This document shows, piece by piece, positions 16,300 to 24,270 of a stretch of DNA of 36,299 bases. Source of the stretch: Clostridiales bacterium (lineage in GTDB: Bacteria; Bacillota; Clostridia; Lachnospirales; Lachnospiraceae). The DNA lies in the NCBI GenBank assembly GCA_021202015.1, contig JAJQDV010000067.1, forward strand, positions 21,103 to 57,401. Reading direction: 5' to 3'. Positions within the stretch are counted from its first letter, which is position 1, and each line of letters starts with the position of its first letter. The notes under the pieces are model-generated. The model ran no database searches and had not been told where the DNA came from. It saw nothing but the letters and a program-made list of their open reading frames with translations. Made by a program: the position numbers and the translations under genes.

Positions 16300-18477
16300 A
16301 TGAAAATCATCAAAAGAAGCGGCACGGAGGCGCCCTTTGATCTGGAAAAGATCACGGCTGCCGTGGTGAAGGCGAATGACAGCGTGTCGGATGTAGAGAA
16401 GATGACGCCGGAGCAGATTGCTGTGATCTCGGCGAATATGCGGACGATCTGCGAGGGGATGAACCGCGCGCTTTCCGTGGAGGAGATTCAGGATTTTGTG
16501 GAGAATCAGATCATGAACCAACGGGCGTTTTCCGTGGCGCGCAACTATATCACCTACCGATACAGACGCGCCCTGGTGCGCAAGGCGAATTCGACGGATG
16601 AGCAGATCTTAAGCCTTCTGGAGTTTGACAATGAGGAGGTCAAACAGGAGAATTCCAACAAGAACCCGGCGGTCAACAGCGTGCAGCGCGACTACATGGC
16701 GGGCGAGGTCAGCAAGGATATCACGAAACGTTTCCTGCTTCCGCAGGATGTGGTGGAGGCCCATGAGGCCGGGATTATCCATTTTCACGATTCGGATTAC
16801 TTCGCGCAGCATATGCACAACTGCTGCCTTGTGAATCTGGAAGACATGCTGCAGAACGGTACGGTCATCAGCGAGACGATGATCGAGCGCCCGAAAAGTT
16901 TTTCCACCGCCTGCAATGTTGCGACGCAGGCCGTGGCGCAGATCGCGAGTTCGCAGTACGGCGGACAGAGTATTTCCCTGGCGCATCTGGTTCCATTTGT
17001 ACAGGTCAGCCGGGACAAGTACCGCAGGGAAGTGGCGATCGAATTCGAGGAGAATGATATCCAGGCGGATCAGGAGACTATCAACCGCGTGGCGGAGATG
17101 CGCGTACGCAAGGAGGTCAAGCAGGGCGTCCAGATGATCCAGTATCAGGTGATCACGCTGATGACCACGAACGGGCAGGCGCCGTTTATCACGATCTTCA
17201 TGTATCTGGACGAGGTTCCGGAGGGACCGATGCGGGACGATCTCGCCATGGTGACGGAGGAGGTTTTAAAACAGCGGATCCAGGGCATTAAAAACGAGAA
17301 GGGCGTCTATATCACCCCGGCGTTTCCGAAGCTGATCTATGTCCTGGAGGAGGACAATATTCACGAGGACAGCAAATACTGGTATCTGACGGAGCTGGCG
17401 GCGAGATGCACAGCGAAGCGTATGGTGCCGGATTATATTTCCGAGAAAGTCATGCTGGAGAATAAGATCGATGAGAACGGCGAGGGGCACTGCTATACCT
17501 GCATGGGCTGCCGCTCCTTCCTGACTCCCTATGTCGATCCGGAGACGAAGCAGCCGAAGTATTACGGCAGGTTCAACCAGGGAGTGGTCACGATCAATCT
17601 CGTGGACGTCGCCTGCTCTTCCGGTGGCAAAATGGACGCGTTCTGGCAGATTTTCGATGAGCGTCTGGATCTGTGTTATCGCGCGCTGATGTGTCGACAC
17701 AATCGTCTGCTCGGGACGCCCTCGGATGTTGCGCCGATCCTCTGGCAGCACGGGGCTCTGGCCCGTCTGGAAAAGGGAGAGAAGATCGATAAGCTCCTGG
17801 TCGGCGGCTATTCCACCATCTCTCTGGGCTACGCGGGTCTGTGCGAGTGCGTGCGATACATGACCGGGAAATCCCACACGGATCCGGCGGCGACTCCTTT
17901 TGCCCTTGAGGTAATGCAGCATATGAACGACGCCTGTGCGAAGTGGCGCGGAGAGACCAGCATCGCGTTCAGCCTGTACGGAACGCCGCTCGAGTCTACG
18001 ACCTATAAGTTCGCGAAATGCCTGCAGAAACGCTTCGGCGTGATCCAGGGCGTGACGGATAAAAACTATATTACAAACAGCTATCATGTACATGTGACGG
18101 AGGATATTGACGCCTTTGAGAAGCTGAAATTTGAATCCCGGTTCCAGGCGCTCTCCCCGGGCGGCGCGATCAGCTACGTGGAGGTTCCGAATCTTCAGAA
18201 CAATCTGGAGGCCGTGCTCTCCGTGATACAGTATATTTATGATAATATCATGTATGCGGAGCTCAACACCAAGAGCGATTTCTGCCAGAAGTGCGGCTTT
18301 GACGGCGAGATCCTGATCAAAGAGGAGGACGGGAAGCTGTTCTGGGAGTGCCCGAACTGCGGCAACCGTGATCAGAATACGCTCAATGTAGCGAGAAGAA
18401 CCTGCGGATACATCGGCACCCAGTTCTGGAATCAGGGCAGGACGCAGGAAATTAAGGAAAGAGTGCTGCACCTGTAA
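16300..18477 (+). CDS. nrdD: Anaerobic ribonucleoside-triphosphate reductase (class III)
   Basis: A 725-residue glycyl-radical enzyme that reduces NTPs to dNTPs without oxygen. The N-terminal ~90 residues are an ATP-cone (IKRSGTEAPFDLEKI start), the allosteric site for ATP/dATP. The middle holds the ten-stranded barrel, with HMHNCCLVNLEDML and the GHCYTCMGCRSFL cysteines. CxxC pairs at QKCGF and CPNCGN near the end bind zinc. The radical Gly is residue 703 in RRTCGYIG. Length is normal. Two NrdR-like boxes control it. The activase gene nrdG follows downstream with its own promoter and an intervening terminator-like hairpin. Confidence 0.97.
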   Translation: MKIIKRSGTEAPFDLEKITAAVVKANDSVSDVEKMTPEQIAVISANMRTICEGMNRALSVEEIQDFVENQIMNQRAFSVARNYITYRYRRALVRKANSTDEQILSLLEFDNEEVKQENSNKNPAVNSVQRDYMAGEVSKDITKRFLLPQDVVEAHEAGIIHFHDSDYFAQHMHNCCLVNLEDMLQNGTVISETMIERPKSFSTACNVATQAVAQIASSQYGGQSISLAHLVPFVQVSRDKYRREVAIEFEENDIQADQETINRVAEMRVRKEVKQGVQMIQYQVITLMTTNGQAPFITIFMYLDEVPEGPMRDDLAMVTEEVLKQRIQGIKNEKGVYITPAFPKLIYVLEEDNIHEDSKYWYLTELAARCTAKRMVPDYISEKVMLENKIDENGEGHCYTCMGCRSFLTPYVDPETKQPKYYGRFNQGVVTINLVDVACSSGGKMDAFWQIFDERLDLCYRALMCRHNRLLGTPSDVAPILWQHGALARLEKGEKIDKLLVGGYSTISLGYAGLCECVRYMTGKSHTDPAATPFALEVMQHMNDACAKWRGETSIAFSLYGTPLESTTYKFAKCLQKRFGVIQGVTDKNYITNSYHVHVTEDIDAFEKLKFESRFQALSPGGAISYVEVPNLQNNLEAVLSVIQYIYDNIMYAELNTKSDFCQKCGFDGEILIKEEDGKLFWECPNCGNRDQNTLNVARRTCGYIGTQFWNQGRTQEIKERVLHL

Positions 18478-18509
18478 AACGTTTCGGATAAAGGCATAAG
18501 GAAAGCGAC

Positions 18510-18546
18510 AAGAAAGTCGTTGAGGATTCAAGGGCTTTCTTTTTTC
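18510..18546 (+). terminator. Terminator between nrdD and nrdG
   Basis: AAGAAAG (18510-18516) pairs with CTTTCTT (18535-18541), with an inner TTGA/TCAA stem and a GGAT loop, and a T run continuing to 18545. The stem is AT-rich with a mismatch, so termination may be partial. Confidence 0.6.
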
Positions 18547-18549
18547 GTC

Positions 18550-18578
18550 TCGACAACAATCCGAAACTGTGTTATAGT
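18550..18578 (+). promoter_or_regulatory. Sigma-A promoter of nrdG
   Basis: TCGACA (18550-18555), 17 bases, TATAGT (18573-18578). It directly follows the nrdD terminator and gives nrdG an independent start. Confidence 0.6.
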
Positions 18579-18641
18579 AAGCCCGTTCAAATGAAAAATG
18601 ACGTTTGGATAGTGAAAAACAGTATACACGGAGAGATGACT

Positions 18642-19190
18642 ATGTATTATTCGGGAATCAAACCATACAGTACGGAAAACGGTCCGGGAGTCCGCGTCAG
18701 CCTGTTTGTGTCCGGCTGCAGGAACCGCTGCAGGGGATGTTTTCAGCCTGACACCTGGGATTTTTTCAATGGGATGGAGTTTACGGAGGAGATCCAGCAG
18801 CAGATCCTGGACGACCTGAGGCCTTCCTATATAAGGGGGCTCACCCTGCTGGGCGGGGATCCTTTTGAACCGGAGAATCAGGAGGGACTCATCGATTTTG
18901 TGCGGACGGTAAAGAAAACTTACCCGCATAAGACCATCTGGGCCTTTACCGGCTATATACTGGAGGATGATCTCACCGAGGGCGGGGCGAAGTTCATCTC
19001 CTGTACGGAGGAACTACTGAGCCTGATCGATGTTCTGGTGGACGGGCCGTTTGTCGAGGAGAAAAAAAACCTTACGCTTCCGTTCCGCGGTTCCGAAAAT
19101 CAGCGGATCATTCTGATGGAGGAGACGAGGAGAACCGGAGAGGTGGTTCTGTCTCCTTTCATGAAGCGGGAGCGAATTGCGGCACAGTGA
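18642..19190 (+). CDS. nrdG: Anaerobic ribonucleotide reductase activating protein (radical SAM)
   Basis: A 182-residue radical-SAM activase that creates the glycyl radical on NrdD, using S-adenosylmethionine and a 4Fe-4S cluster. The cluster cysteines are C26-x3-C30-x2-C33 (CRNRCRGC). LLGGDPFEP is the SAM-contacting GGDP motif. The ATG at 18642 has GGAGAG six bases upstream; the longer frame from 18591 begins inside the promoter leader and lacks family similarity. Placement after nrdD is the usual arrangement. A short palindrome with a T tract follows the stop, just before a tRNA gene. Confidence 0.94.
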   Translation: MYYSGIKPYSTENGPGVRVSLFVSGCRNRCRGCFQPDTWDFFNGMEFTEEIQQQILDDLRPSYIRGLTLLGGDPFEPENQEGLIDFVRTVKKTYPHKTIWAFTGYILEDDLTEGGAKFISCTEELLSLIDVLVDGPFVEEKKNLTLPFRGSENQRIILMEETRRTGEVVLSPFMKRERIAAQ

Positions 19191-19205
19191 ATGGCGGGAC
19201 GAAGT

Positions 19206-19228
19206 ATGCGCCAAGGCGCATTCTTTTT
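19206..19228 (+). terminator. Palindromic terminator between nrdG and tRNA-Leu
   Basis: ATGCGC (19206-19211), a CAAG loop and GCGCAT (19216-19221), followed by TCTTTTT. It ends only three bases before the tRNA. The short loop and close spacing leave some doubt that it terminates fully. Confidence 0.6.
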
Positions 19229-19231
19229 CAT

Positions 19232-19316
19232 GCGGATATGGCGGAATTGGCAGACGCGCCGGTTTTAGGTGCCGGTGGGCGCAATGCCTGTGCAGGTTCG
19301 AGCCCTGTTGTCCGCA
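19232..19316 (+). tRNA. tRNA-Leu, anticodon UAG
   Basis: An 85-base tRNA with a long variable arm (class II). The acceptor stem GCGGATA (19232-19238) pairs with TGTCCGC (19309-19315) with one G-T pair; the discriminator is A19316. The anticodon stem CCGGT/GCCGG encloses loop TTTAGGT with anticodon TAG at 19266-19268, reading CUN leucine codons. The T arm GTTCGAGC is standard. CCA is not encoded. No promoter fits between the nrdG stop (19190) and the tRNA except inside the end of nrdG, so read-through or a promoter in nrdG is needed. Confidence 0.95.
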
Positions 19317-19373
19317 TTTAGAAATGATAAAAAGAAGACAGGTTATCCGACGGAAACAGAAAAGAGGGATAAA

Positions 19374-20018
19374 ATGGCGCAGGGAAATCCAATGCCGGGA
19401 GAAAAGTATTTGCATTTTAAAAACCGGCTGTACCAGGTCATTTCCGTGGCATATCATTCGGAAACGATGGAGAGATATGTGGTTTATCAGGCGTTGTACG
19501 GTGATTTTAAGACCTACATTCGGCCGTATGACATGTTTGTCAGTGAAGTAGATCACGAAAAATATCCGGAGGTTTCTCAGAAGTACCGGTTTCGATATCT
19601 GGGAGATCCTGCGGATGAGGCGTCCGGGAATTCTCCTCTGCGGCAGGATATCTCCGCAGAGAGTTCAGATGCGGAGAAACCGGATGCTGCGGACAGAACA
19701 CAGCAGACGTATGAAAGACGGCCGGCTGCTCCTGCGGAGGGAGACGCAGTCCCCCGGAAAGCGGGAAATGCGCCGACGGAGGACGAACCGGAAGGACAGA
19801 TCAATCCGTGGCTTGACAAAATTCTGGACGCGCGGGACTTTGATGAGAAATACCGGATTGTCTGTGATATGCACAGGGACATCACCGATCAGCTGATCGA
19901 CGATATTGCGGTGGTCATGGATATCGCCATTCCGGACGGAGATTTAAAGAGCCGGTATGAGCAGCTGAAATACTGTCTCCGCACCAGACAGAAGTACGAG
20001 ATGCGGCGTCTGAGATAA
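19374..20018 (+). CDS. DUF1653-containing protein
   Basis: A 214-residue protein. The ATG at 19374 has AGAGGG upstream; a longer frame from 19269 would run through the tRNA and was rejected. The N-terminal ~75 residues have the DUF1653 pattern: HFKNRLYQVISVAYHSET, YVVYQALYGD, IRPYDMFVSEVD and QKYRF. The domain is a small SH3-like beta fold of unknown function. Residues ~90-145 are a low-complexity Glu/Ala/Pro linker. The C-terminal ~70 residues form a charged helical region of unknown family. A hairpin with AGGAACTG/CAGTTCCT arms (20018-20044) overlaps the stop codon but lacks a T tract. Confidence 0.85.
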   Translation: MAQGNPMPGEKYLHFKNRLYQVISVAYHSETMERYVVYQALYGDFKTYIRPYDMFVSEVDHEKYPEVSQKYRFRYLGDPADEASGNSPLRQDISAESSDAEKPDAADRTQQTYERRPAAPAEGDAVPRKAGNAPTEDEPEGQINPWLDKILDARDFDEKYRIVCDMHRDITDQLIDDIAVVMDIAIPDGDLKSRYEQLKYCLRTRQKYEMRRLR

Positions 20019-20079
20019 GGAACTGTTATTTCGAGACAGTTCCTGAGAGCGTTTGTCCTTTCCCTCCGGATAAATTCAG

Positions 20080-20215
20080 AGGACTCTGGCGGAGAAACGG
20101 ACAGTACTGGCCCATATCGGCGCGGTGGATTTCAGGCGGAAAGTCAATAAGCGCGGTGGAGAAACGGACAATACAGGCTCATGTCGGCGTGGTATTATGA
20201 ACAGACGGACAGTAT
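20080..20215. repeat. Degenerate direct repeats downstream of the CYTH gene
   Basis: The segment GGCGGAGAAACGGACAGTAC onward (from ~20091) recurs as GGTGGAGAAACGGACAATAC onward (from ~20155). The copies run for about 38 bases with several mismatches, and a weaker third trace (ACGGACAGTAT) lies in the gene end near 20205. On the minus strand all encode a Tyr-Cys-Pro motif like the last residues of the CYTH protein. Confidence 0.5.
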
Positions 20216-20655
20216 CCGTGACGGCTGATATAGTTGTTGTGGTAATACGGCGACCAGGTGACCTCCTCGCTGAACCAGTCGGGCGGTACGAAGGCATTCG
20301 CCTCCTCCACACCGGGGAATTCCACCTCCGCCAGAATGAGCGGGGCGGCATCTTTCTCAAAGATGTCAAGCTCAATGGTATATCCTCCGAACGGGATACA
20401 GTATCTTTTTTTGGAAATAAAGATGCCGTCTGTTTTCGGCTTGAGATGCGCGTAGGCTTCCGCTGTCAGAGGCAGATTGTATTCCTCGCGGCTCAGCATC
20501 CCGCCGGATTTGTAAGTCAGGATATAAGAGTCGTCCTGTCTTCGGATGCGCACCACCGGTTCGGTGCAGAGGTAGCCCTGTTCGATTGAAAGACAGGGGT
20601 AGTCGGACAGGTTTTCCGGAAGCTTTGAGATTAAGAATTTGCGTTCGATTTCCAT
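20179..20655 (-). CDS. CYTH-domain protein (triphosphate tunnel family)
   Basis: A 158-residue protein opening with MEIERKFL, the ExExK signature of CYTH domains (E2, E4, K6), which binds metal and triphosphate. Further conserved strands include EQGYL, VRIRRQDD, ILTYKS, ELDIFE and LAEVEFP, the acidic and basic residues lining the tunnel. Members include inorganic triphosphatases, thiamine triphosphatases and CyaB-type adenylate cyclases; the short single-domain form here most often is a triphosphatase, but the substrate is not readable. AAGGAG lies upstream. The C-terminus is short and Tyr-Cys-Pro containing, next to degenerate repeats of the same coding segment. Confidence 0.9.
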   Translation of the reverse strand: MEIERKFLISKLPENLSDYPCLSIEQGYLCTEPVVRIRRQDDSYILTYKSGGMLSREEYNLPLTAEAYAHLKPKTDGIFISKKRYCIPFGGYTIELDIFEKDAAPLILAEVEFPGVEEANAFVPPDWFSEEVTWSPYYHNNYISRHGYCPSVHNTTPT

Positions 20656-20711
20656 GGCGGTACTCCTTGTACATCGTCTTCGAAACAGCTCGATTTTATA
20701 CCTGCTTTTTC

Positions 20712-20740
20712 ATTATATCAAAAAACTTTCATACAGTAAA
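20712..20740 (-). promoter_or_regulatory. Sigma-A promoter of the CYTH gene
   Basis: On the minus strand: TTTACT (20740-20735), 17 bases, TATAAT (20717-20712). The -10 is perfect and the -35 moderate. The leader is ~50 bases. Confidence 0.55.
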
Positions 20741-20818
20741 CCATTTACAGATTTCAGACACAAAAAACCAAAGGCAGGAACGGATGATACTGCCGATCAC
20801 ATCAGAAAGGACAGAATC

Positions 20819-21361
20819 ATGAAAAAATTAGCGGTATTTGCAGTGGACGGCGTGGAAGAGGTGGAATGCCTGACAGTGGTTGATTTTTGCCGGAGGGCGG
20901 GCATCGACGTAACGACGGTGTCCGTGACCGGAAAAAAACAGATCCGCGGCAGCCACGGGATTCTCTTTCATACGGATACGGTTTTTGATGAAGTGGATTT
21001 TGAGGCGATGGACGGCGTCGTGTATCCGGGAGGACCGGGTACGGCGGCTCTGGGCGAGGCAAAAGGAACCCGTGCACTGGCTGAACAGTTTCTTCATGAC
21101 GGGAAACTGGTCGCCGCCATCTGCGCGGCGCCGGGCATGCTGTCGGAGACGGGGCTTTTAAAAGACAGGACAGCTGCGGGTTATCCGGGATGCAGACCGG
21201 AGGGCGGAGCACTCTGGACGGAGAATACGACCGAGACGGACGGGAATCTTGTGACCGGGAAGGGGCCGGGCGCGGCTTCTTATTTCGCGCTGGCCGTCAT
21301 CCGTTATCTGCTGGGTGAAAAAAAGGAAGCGGAGATTTACGCTTCCACAATGATGCCCTGA
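20819..21361 (+). CDS. DJ-1/PfpI family protein
   Basis: A 180-residue protein. The ATG at 20819 has AAAGGA upstream; the upstream extension from 20639 is not family-like. It has the DJ-1/ThiJ fold: FAVDGVEEVE with the conserved Glu beside the active site, VYPGGPGT, and AAICAAPGML with the nucleophile-elbow Cys in the usual ICAAP context. Members act as deglycases, chaperone-like stress proteins or glyoxalases; this short single-domain type (YajL-like) cannot be assigned to one. Divergent from the CYTH gene and convergent with the SASP gene. Confidence 0.9.
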   Translation: MKKLAVFAVDGVEEVECLTVVDFCRRAGIDVTTVSVTGKKQIRGSHGILFHTDTVFDEVDFEAMDGVVYPGGPGTAALGEAKGTRALAEQFLHDGKLVAAICAAPGMLSETGLLKDRTAAGYPGCRPEGGALWTENTTETDGNLVTGKGPGAASYFALAVIRYLLGEKKEAEIYASTMMP

Positions 21362-21436
21362 TTGAGTATGAATCCTTACTCGCCGCGCGGGGTGTGTGCG
21401 GCTCTGCCGTAATATTCCTTTCGCACCTCTGCGCAT

Positions 21437-21487
21437 AAAAAGAGACTGCCTCTTCCGAAATGATTTCATTCCGACGGCAGTCTCTTC
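21437..21487 (-). terminator. Terminator of the SASP gene
   Basis: AAGAGACTGCC (21440-21450) pairs with GGCAGTCTCTT (21476-21486). Read on the minus strand the stem is followed by a run of T, so it ends the SASP transcript. Located between the convergent DJ-1 and SASP genes. Confidence 0.8.
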
Positions 21488-21545
21488 TCCGGTAAACGCG
21501 CTGTTGACGGAGCGTTTGCCGGTCAGGAACCTCTGTCTGTCCGGA

Positions 21546-21761
21546 TTACTCCTGGGACGACATCTGTTCCTCCTGCTTTTTGATCATTTTTCTGACCATC
21601 TCGCCGCCGATGGAACCGGCCTGACGGGAGGTCAGGTCACCGTTGTCGCCGTCCTTTAAGGGCACGCCGATCTCAGAAGCAACCTCCTGCTTAAAACGGT
21701 TCATAGCGCCTTTTGCCTCAGGTACGGTCATTTTGGATGAATTTTTAGAAGAATCACTCAT
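21546..21761 (-). CDS. Alpha/beta-type small acid-soluble spore protein
   Basis: A 71-residue DNA-binding protein that coats and protects spore DNA. The ATG at 21761 has GGAGG at eight bases; a GTG at 21770 lies within that site and was rejected. The family core is present: MNRFKQEVASEIGVPL, containing the EIG site cut by the germination protease GPR, and LTSRQAGSIGGEMVRKMI, the second DNA-contacting helix. A short Ser/Lys-rich N-terminus and Gln/Glu-rich C-terminus are normal. A forespore-type promoter lies upstream. This gene shows that the organism makes endospores. Confidence 0.95.
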   Translation of the reverse strand: MSDSSKNSSKMTVPEAKGAMNRFKQEVASEIGVPLKDGDNGDLTSRQAGSIGGEMVRKMIKKQEEQMSSQE

Positions 21762-21856
21762 GTTGTACACCTCCGTAAATAAGTCTTCTCTATGGTAAAG
21801 ACAGATTGCTTTTTAAAACATCTGATCTGTTTTGAAGAAGCTTTCTGTCCTGTTTC

Positions 21857-21885
21857 TAGTATGAACCGACGCAAGAAAAATATGA
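21857..21885 (-). promoter_or_regulatory. Sigma-G/sigma-F type promoter of the SASP gene
   Basis: On the minus strand: TCATA (21885-21881), 17 bases, CATACTA (21863-21857). The -10 is identical to the one in front of the CotF-like pair. The expected start is ~90 bases before the ATG, longer than usual for SASP genes. Confidence 0.65.
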
Positions 21886-21942
21886 ATGGGAAATTTTGAA
21901 AAAATCATTTGATAATCCGCGGGAAAAACGTATTTCTTTGCC

Positions 21943-21971
21943 TTGCATTTGTAAAAACGCTGTGATATAAT
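21943..21971 (+). promoter_or_regulatory. Sigma-A promoter of tig, with extended -10
   Basis: TTGCAT (21943-21948), 17 bases, TATAAT (21966-21971), with TGA directly before the -10 (extended TGnTATAAT). A strong vegetative promoter giving a ~140-base leader. Confidence 0.75.
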
Positions 21972-22118
21972 GCCTAAATGACTGTAAGCGGCAGGACTAT
22001 GCCCTTTTTCTGTGTGGCTGGTGAACGTGGCGGGATTCAGTCGCATGACATGTGTGCCCGGAGCCGGATGCAGGGAGTGTTCGGGTGTACATGATAGAAT
22101 AAAGGAGGAAATTTTTAA

Positions 22119-23453
22119 ATGAGTGTACAGGTAGAGAATCTGGAAGAGAAAAATAAAGTAAAGCTCACGATCGAGGTGTCCGCGGAGGAGTTTGAGCAGG
22201 CGATGCAGGACGCCTATAAAAAACAGAAAAAGGATATCAGCCTTCCTGGTTTCCGCAAGGGAAAGGTTCCGATGAATATGATCGAGAAGATGTACGGACC
22301 GGATATTTTTTATGAGGAAGCGGCGAATATTCTGATTCCGCAGGCTTACCGTGACGCGGCTGATGAGAGCGGCGAGGATATCGTTTCCAGACCGTCGATC
22401 GATGTCGTGCAGATCGAGAAGGGCAAGTCTTTTATTTTTACGGCTGAGGTCGCCGTTAAGCCGGAGGTTGCTCTCGGCAAATATGTCGGCGTAGAAGTGA
22501 CGGAGATCGATACGCAGGTGACGGATGAGGATGTCATGAATGAGATTGACAGGGAGCGTGAGAACAATGCCCGTATTGTTGACGTGGAGGGGCGTTCCAT
22601 TGAGAACGGCGATACGGCGGTAATCGACTACGAGGGATTTTCCGACGGCGTCGCGTTTGAGGGCGGGACGGCTGAGAACTACTCCCTGGAGATCGGATCC
22701 GGCAGCTTCATTCCCGGTTTTGAGGAGCAGCTGATCGGAAAGAACGAGGGAGATCAGAAGCAGGTAAATGTCACCTTCCCGGAGACCATCCAGGCGGAAG
22801 CGCTCGCGGGGAAGGACGCGGTCTTTCAGGTGAAGATCCATGAGGTGAAGACGAGGGAGCTTCCGGAGCTGGACGATGAGTTCGCGCAGGATGTTTCCGA
22901 GTTTGATACCGTGGCAGAGTACATGGCGGATGTGAGAGAAAAGATCCAGGCGAGAAAAGACGCGGAGGCGAAGAGCACGCAGCAGGAGGAGGCTCTGGAT
23001 AAGATCGTAGAGGATTCGTCGATGGAGATTCCTTCCGAAATGATCGATATGCAGGTTGAAAATATGATTAACCAGTATGCCCAGCAGATGGCGCAGCAGG
23101 GACTTTCCCTGGATCAGTATCTCCAGATTGCCGGCATTACGCTGGAGGAGCTGGGCGAGCAGGTTCGCCCGGAGGCGGAGAAGCATATCCGTCAGGATCT
23201 GGTGCTTGACGCTATTGCTGAGGCGGAGAAGATCGAGGTTTCCGATGAGGATGTTGAAGCTGAGATTGAGAATATGGCGAAAATGTATCAGATGGAAGTC
23301 GAGCAGCTGAAGGGTTATGTCACTGAGAATGAGCGTGAGAATATGAAGCAGGATATTGCTTCCCGGAGAGCGCTTGAGATTATCGCGGCGGGGATGAAGC
23401 CGCGCGCGAAGGCTGCGGAGGAAGAGGATGCGGCTGAGCCGGAAGAGGATTGA
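22119..23453 (+). CDS. tig: Trigger factor, ribosome-associated chaperone and prolyl isomerase
   Basis: A 444-residue protein that binds at the ribosome exit and helps new chains fold. The N-terminal domain has the ribosome-docking signature LPGFRKGKVP (residues ~42-51). The FKBP-type isomerase domain follows (NGDTAVIDYEGF, FIPGFEEQLIG). The long C-terminal helical domain forms the chaperone arms. The end is an acidic tail (EEEDAAEPEED). AAAGGAGG precedes the ATG. It heads the tig-clpP-clpX-lon-engB block, a conserved Firmicutes protein-quality-control cluster. Confidence 0.97.
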   Translation: MSVQVENLEEKNKVKLTIEVSAEEFEQAMQDAYKKQKKDISLPGFRKGKVPMNMIEKMYGPDIFYEEAANILIPQAYRDAADESGEDIVSRPSIDVVQIEKGKSFIFTAEVAVKPEVALGKYVGVEVTEIDTQVTDEDVMNEIDRERENNARIVDVEGRSIENGDTAVIDYEGFSDGVAFEGGTAENYSLEIGSGSFIPGFEEQLIGKNEGDQKQVNVTFPETIQAEALAGKDAVFQVKIHEVKTRELPELDDEFAQDVSEFDTVAEYMADVREKIQARKDAEAKSTQQEEALDKIVEDSSMEIPSEMIDMQVENMINQYAQQMAQQGLSLDQYLQIAGITLEELGEQVRPEAEKHIRQDLVLDAIAEAEKIEVSDEDVEAEIENMAKMYQMEVEQLKGYVTENERENMKQDIASRRALEIIAAGMKPRAKAAEEEDAAEPEED

Positions 23454-23481
23454 TCTCCGGTTGAAAAAGCAGGTCTGAGAT

Positions 23482-23511
23482 TTCGGATTTGCGGATATGG
23501 ACAGATATAAT
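23482..23511 (+). promoter_or_regulatory. Possible clpP promoter
   Basis: A perfect TATAAT (23506-23511) with a poor -35 candidate TTCGGA (23482-23487, 18-base spacing). Transcription would start near 23518, at the end of the first hairpin arm described below. No CtsR-type GGTCAAA repeat was found nearby. Confidence 0.35.
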
Positions 23512-23567
23512 GGGCAGATCGAGCCGGCAGGGCCGGTCTGCCCTGTGTACGTATAAATGCACAGGGC
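23512..23567 (+). promoter_or_regulatory. Two overlapping, mutually exclusive hairpins in the clpP leader
   Basis: Hairpin 1: GGGCAGA (23512-23518) with TCTGCCC (23537-23543), plus an inner CCGG/CCGG stem. Hairpin 2: GCCCTGTG (23540-23547) with CACAGGGC (23560-23567). They compete for GCCC at 23540-23543. Hairpin 2 ends three bases before the AAAAGGAGGA ribosome site of clpP. No T tract follows either, so translation control or RNA processing is more likely than termination. Confidence 0.5.
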
Positions 23568-23584
23568 TGTAAAAGGAGGAAATT

Positions 23585-24169
23585 ATGAGTTTAGTACCTT
23601 ATGTAGTCGAGCAGACAAGCCGCGGGGAGCGCAGCTACGATATTTACTCCAGACTTTTGAAAGACCGGATCATTTTTCTCGGAGAAGAGGTCAATGAGGT
23701 GACCGCCAGCCTTACGGTGGCGCAGCTTCTGTTTCTGGAATCCGAGGATCCGGGAAAGGACATTCAGCTGTATATCAATTCGCCGGGCGGCGTGGTTTCC
23801 GCGGGACTGGCGATTTATGACACCATGCAGTACATCAAGTGCGATGTCTCTACCATCTGTATCGGACTGGCCGCCAGCATGGGCGCTTTTCTTCTGGCGG
23901 GCGGCGCGAAGGGCAAGCGGTTCGCGCTCCCGAATTCGGAGATCATGATCCATCAGCCCTCCGGCGGCGCGCAGGGGCAGGCGACGGATATCAAGATCGT
24001 CGCGGAGAACATTTTAAAGACAAAGGAACGCCTGAACCGTATCCTCGCGCAGAACACCGGGAAACCGTATGATGTGATTGCCGCCGATACGGAGAGGGAT
24101 AATTTCATGTCCGCGCAGGAGGCCGTAGAGTACGGACTGGTTGACGCGGTGATCGAAAACAGACAGTAA
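23585..24169 (+). CDS. clpP: ATP-dependent Clp protease proteolytic subunit
   Basis: A 194-residue serine peptidase that forms the 14-subunit chamber. The catalytic triad is readable: Ser98 (GLAASMGAF), His123 (MIHQP) and Asp172 (ERDNFM). The N-terminal [22 protein letters not shown] is the usual gating and processing region. It partners with ClpX encoded next. The ribosome site is strong, and the leader has two competing hairpins. Length and motifs are standard. Confidence 0.97.
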   Translation: MSLVPYVVEQTSRGERSYDIYSRLLKDRIIFLGEEVNEVTASLTVAQLLFLESEDPGKDIQLYINSPGGVVSAGLAIYDTMQYIKCDVSTICIGLAASMGAFLLAGGAKGKRFALPNSEIMIHQPSGGAQGQATDIKIVAENILKTKERLNRILAQNTGKPYDVIAADTERDNFMSAQEAVEYGLVDAVIENRQ

Positions 24170-24270
24170 CATTGAGAGCACGGATAAGTGAGATAGCAAA
24201 TTTTATATTTGCGTAATCGAACTTATGCAGAGCTGTAACCGGCTTTCATACAGCAAAGCGTGGAGGAAAT

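Larger units (their letters stand above)
21762..22118. other. Intergenic region between SASP and tig
   Basis: 357 bases with two divergent control regions: a forespore-type promoter facing the SASP gene and a vegetative promoter facing tig, with about 60 bases between them. The remainder (tig leader, 21978-22100) shows no gene; a recognised riboswitch was not seen. Confidence 0.6.

Noticed and set aside
21813-23186. A 457-codon minus-strand open frame opposite tig
   Set aside because: Covers the tig promoter and chaperone coding region; no protein-like motifs.
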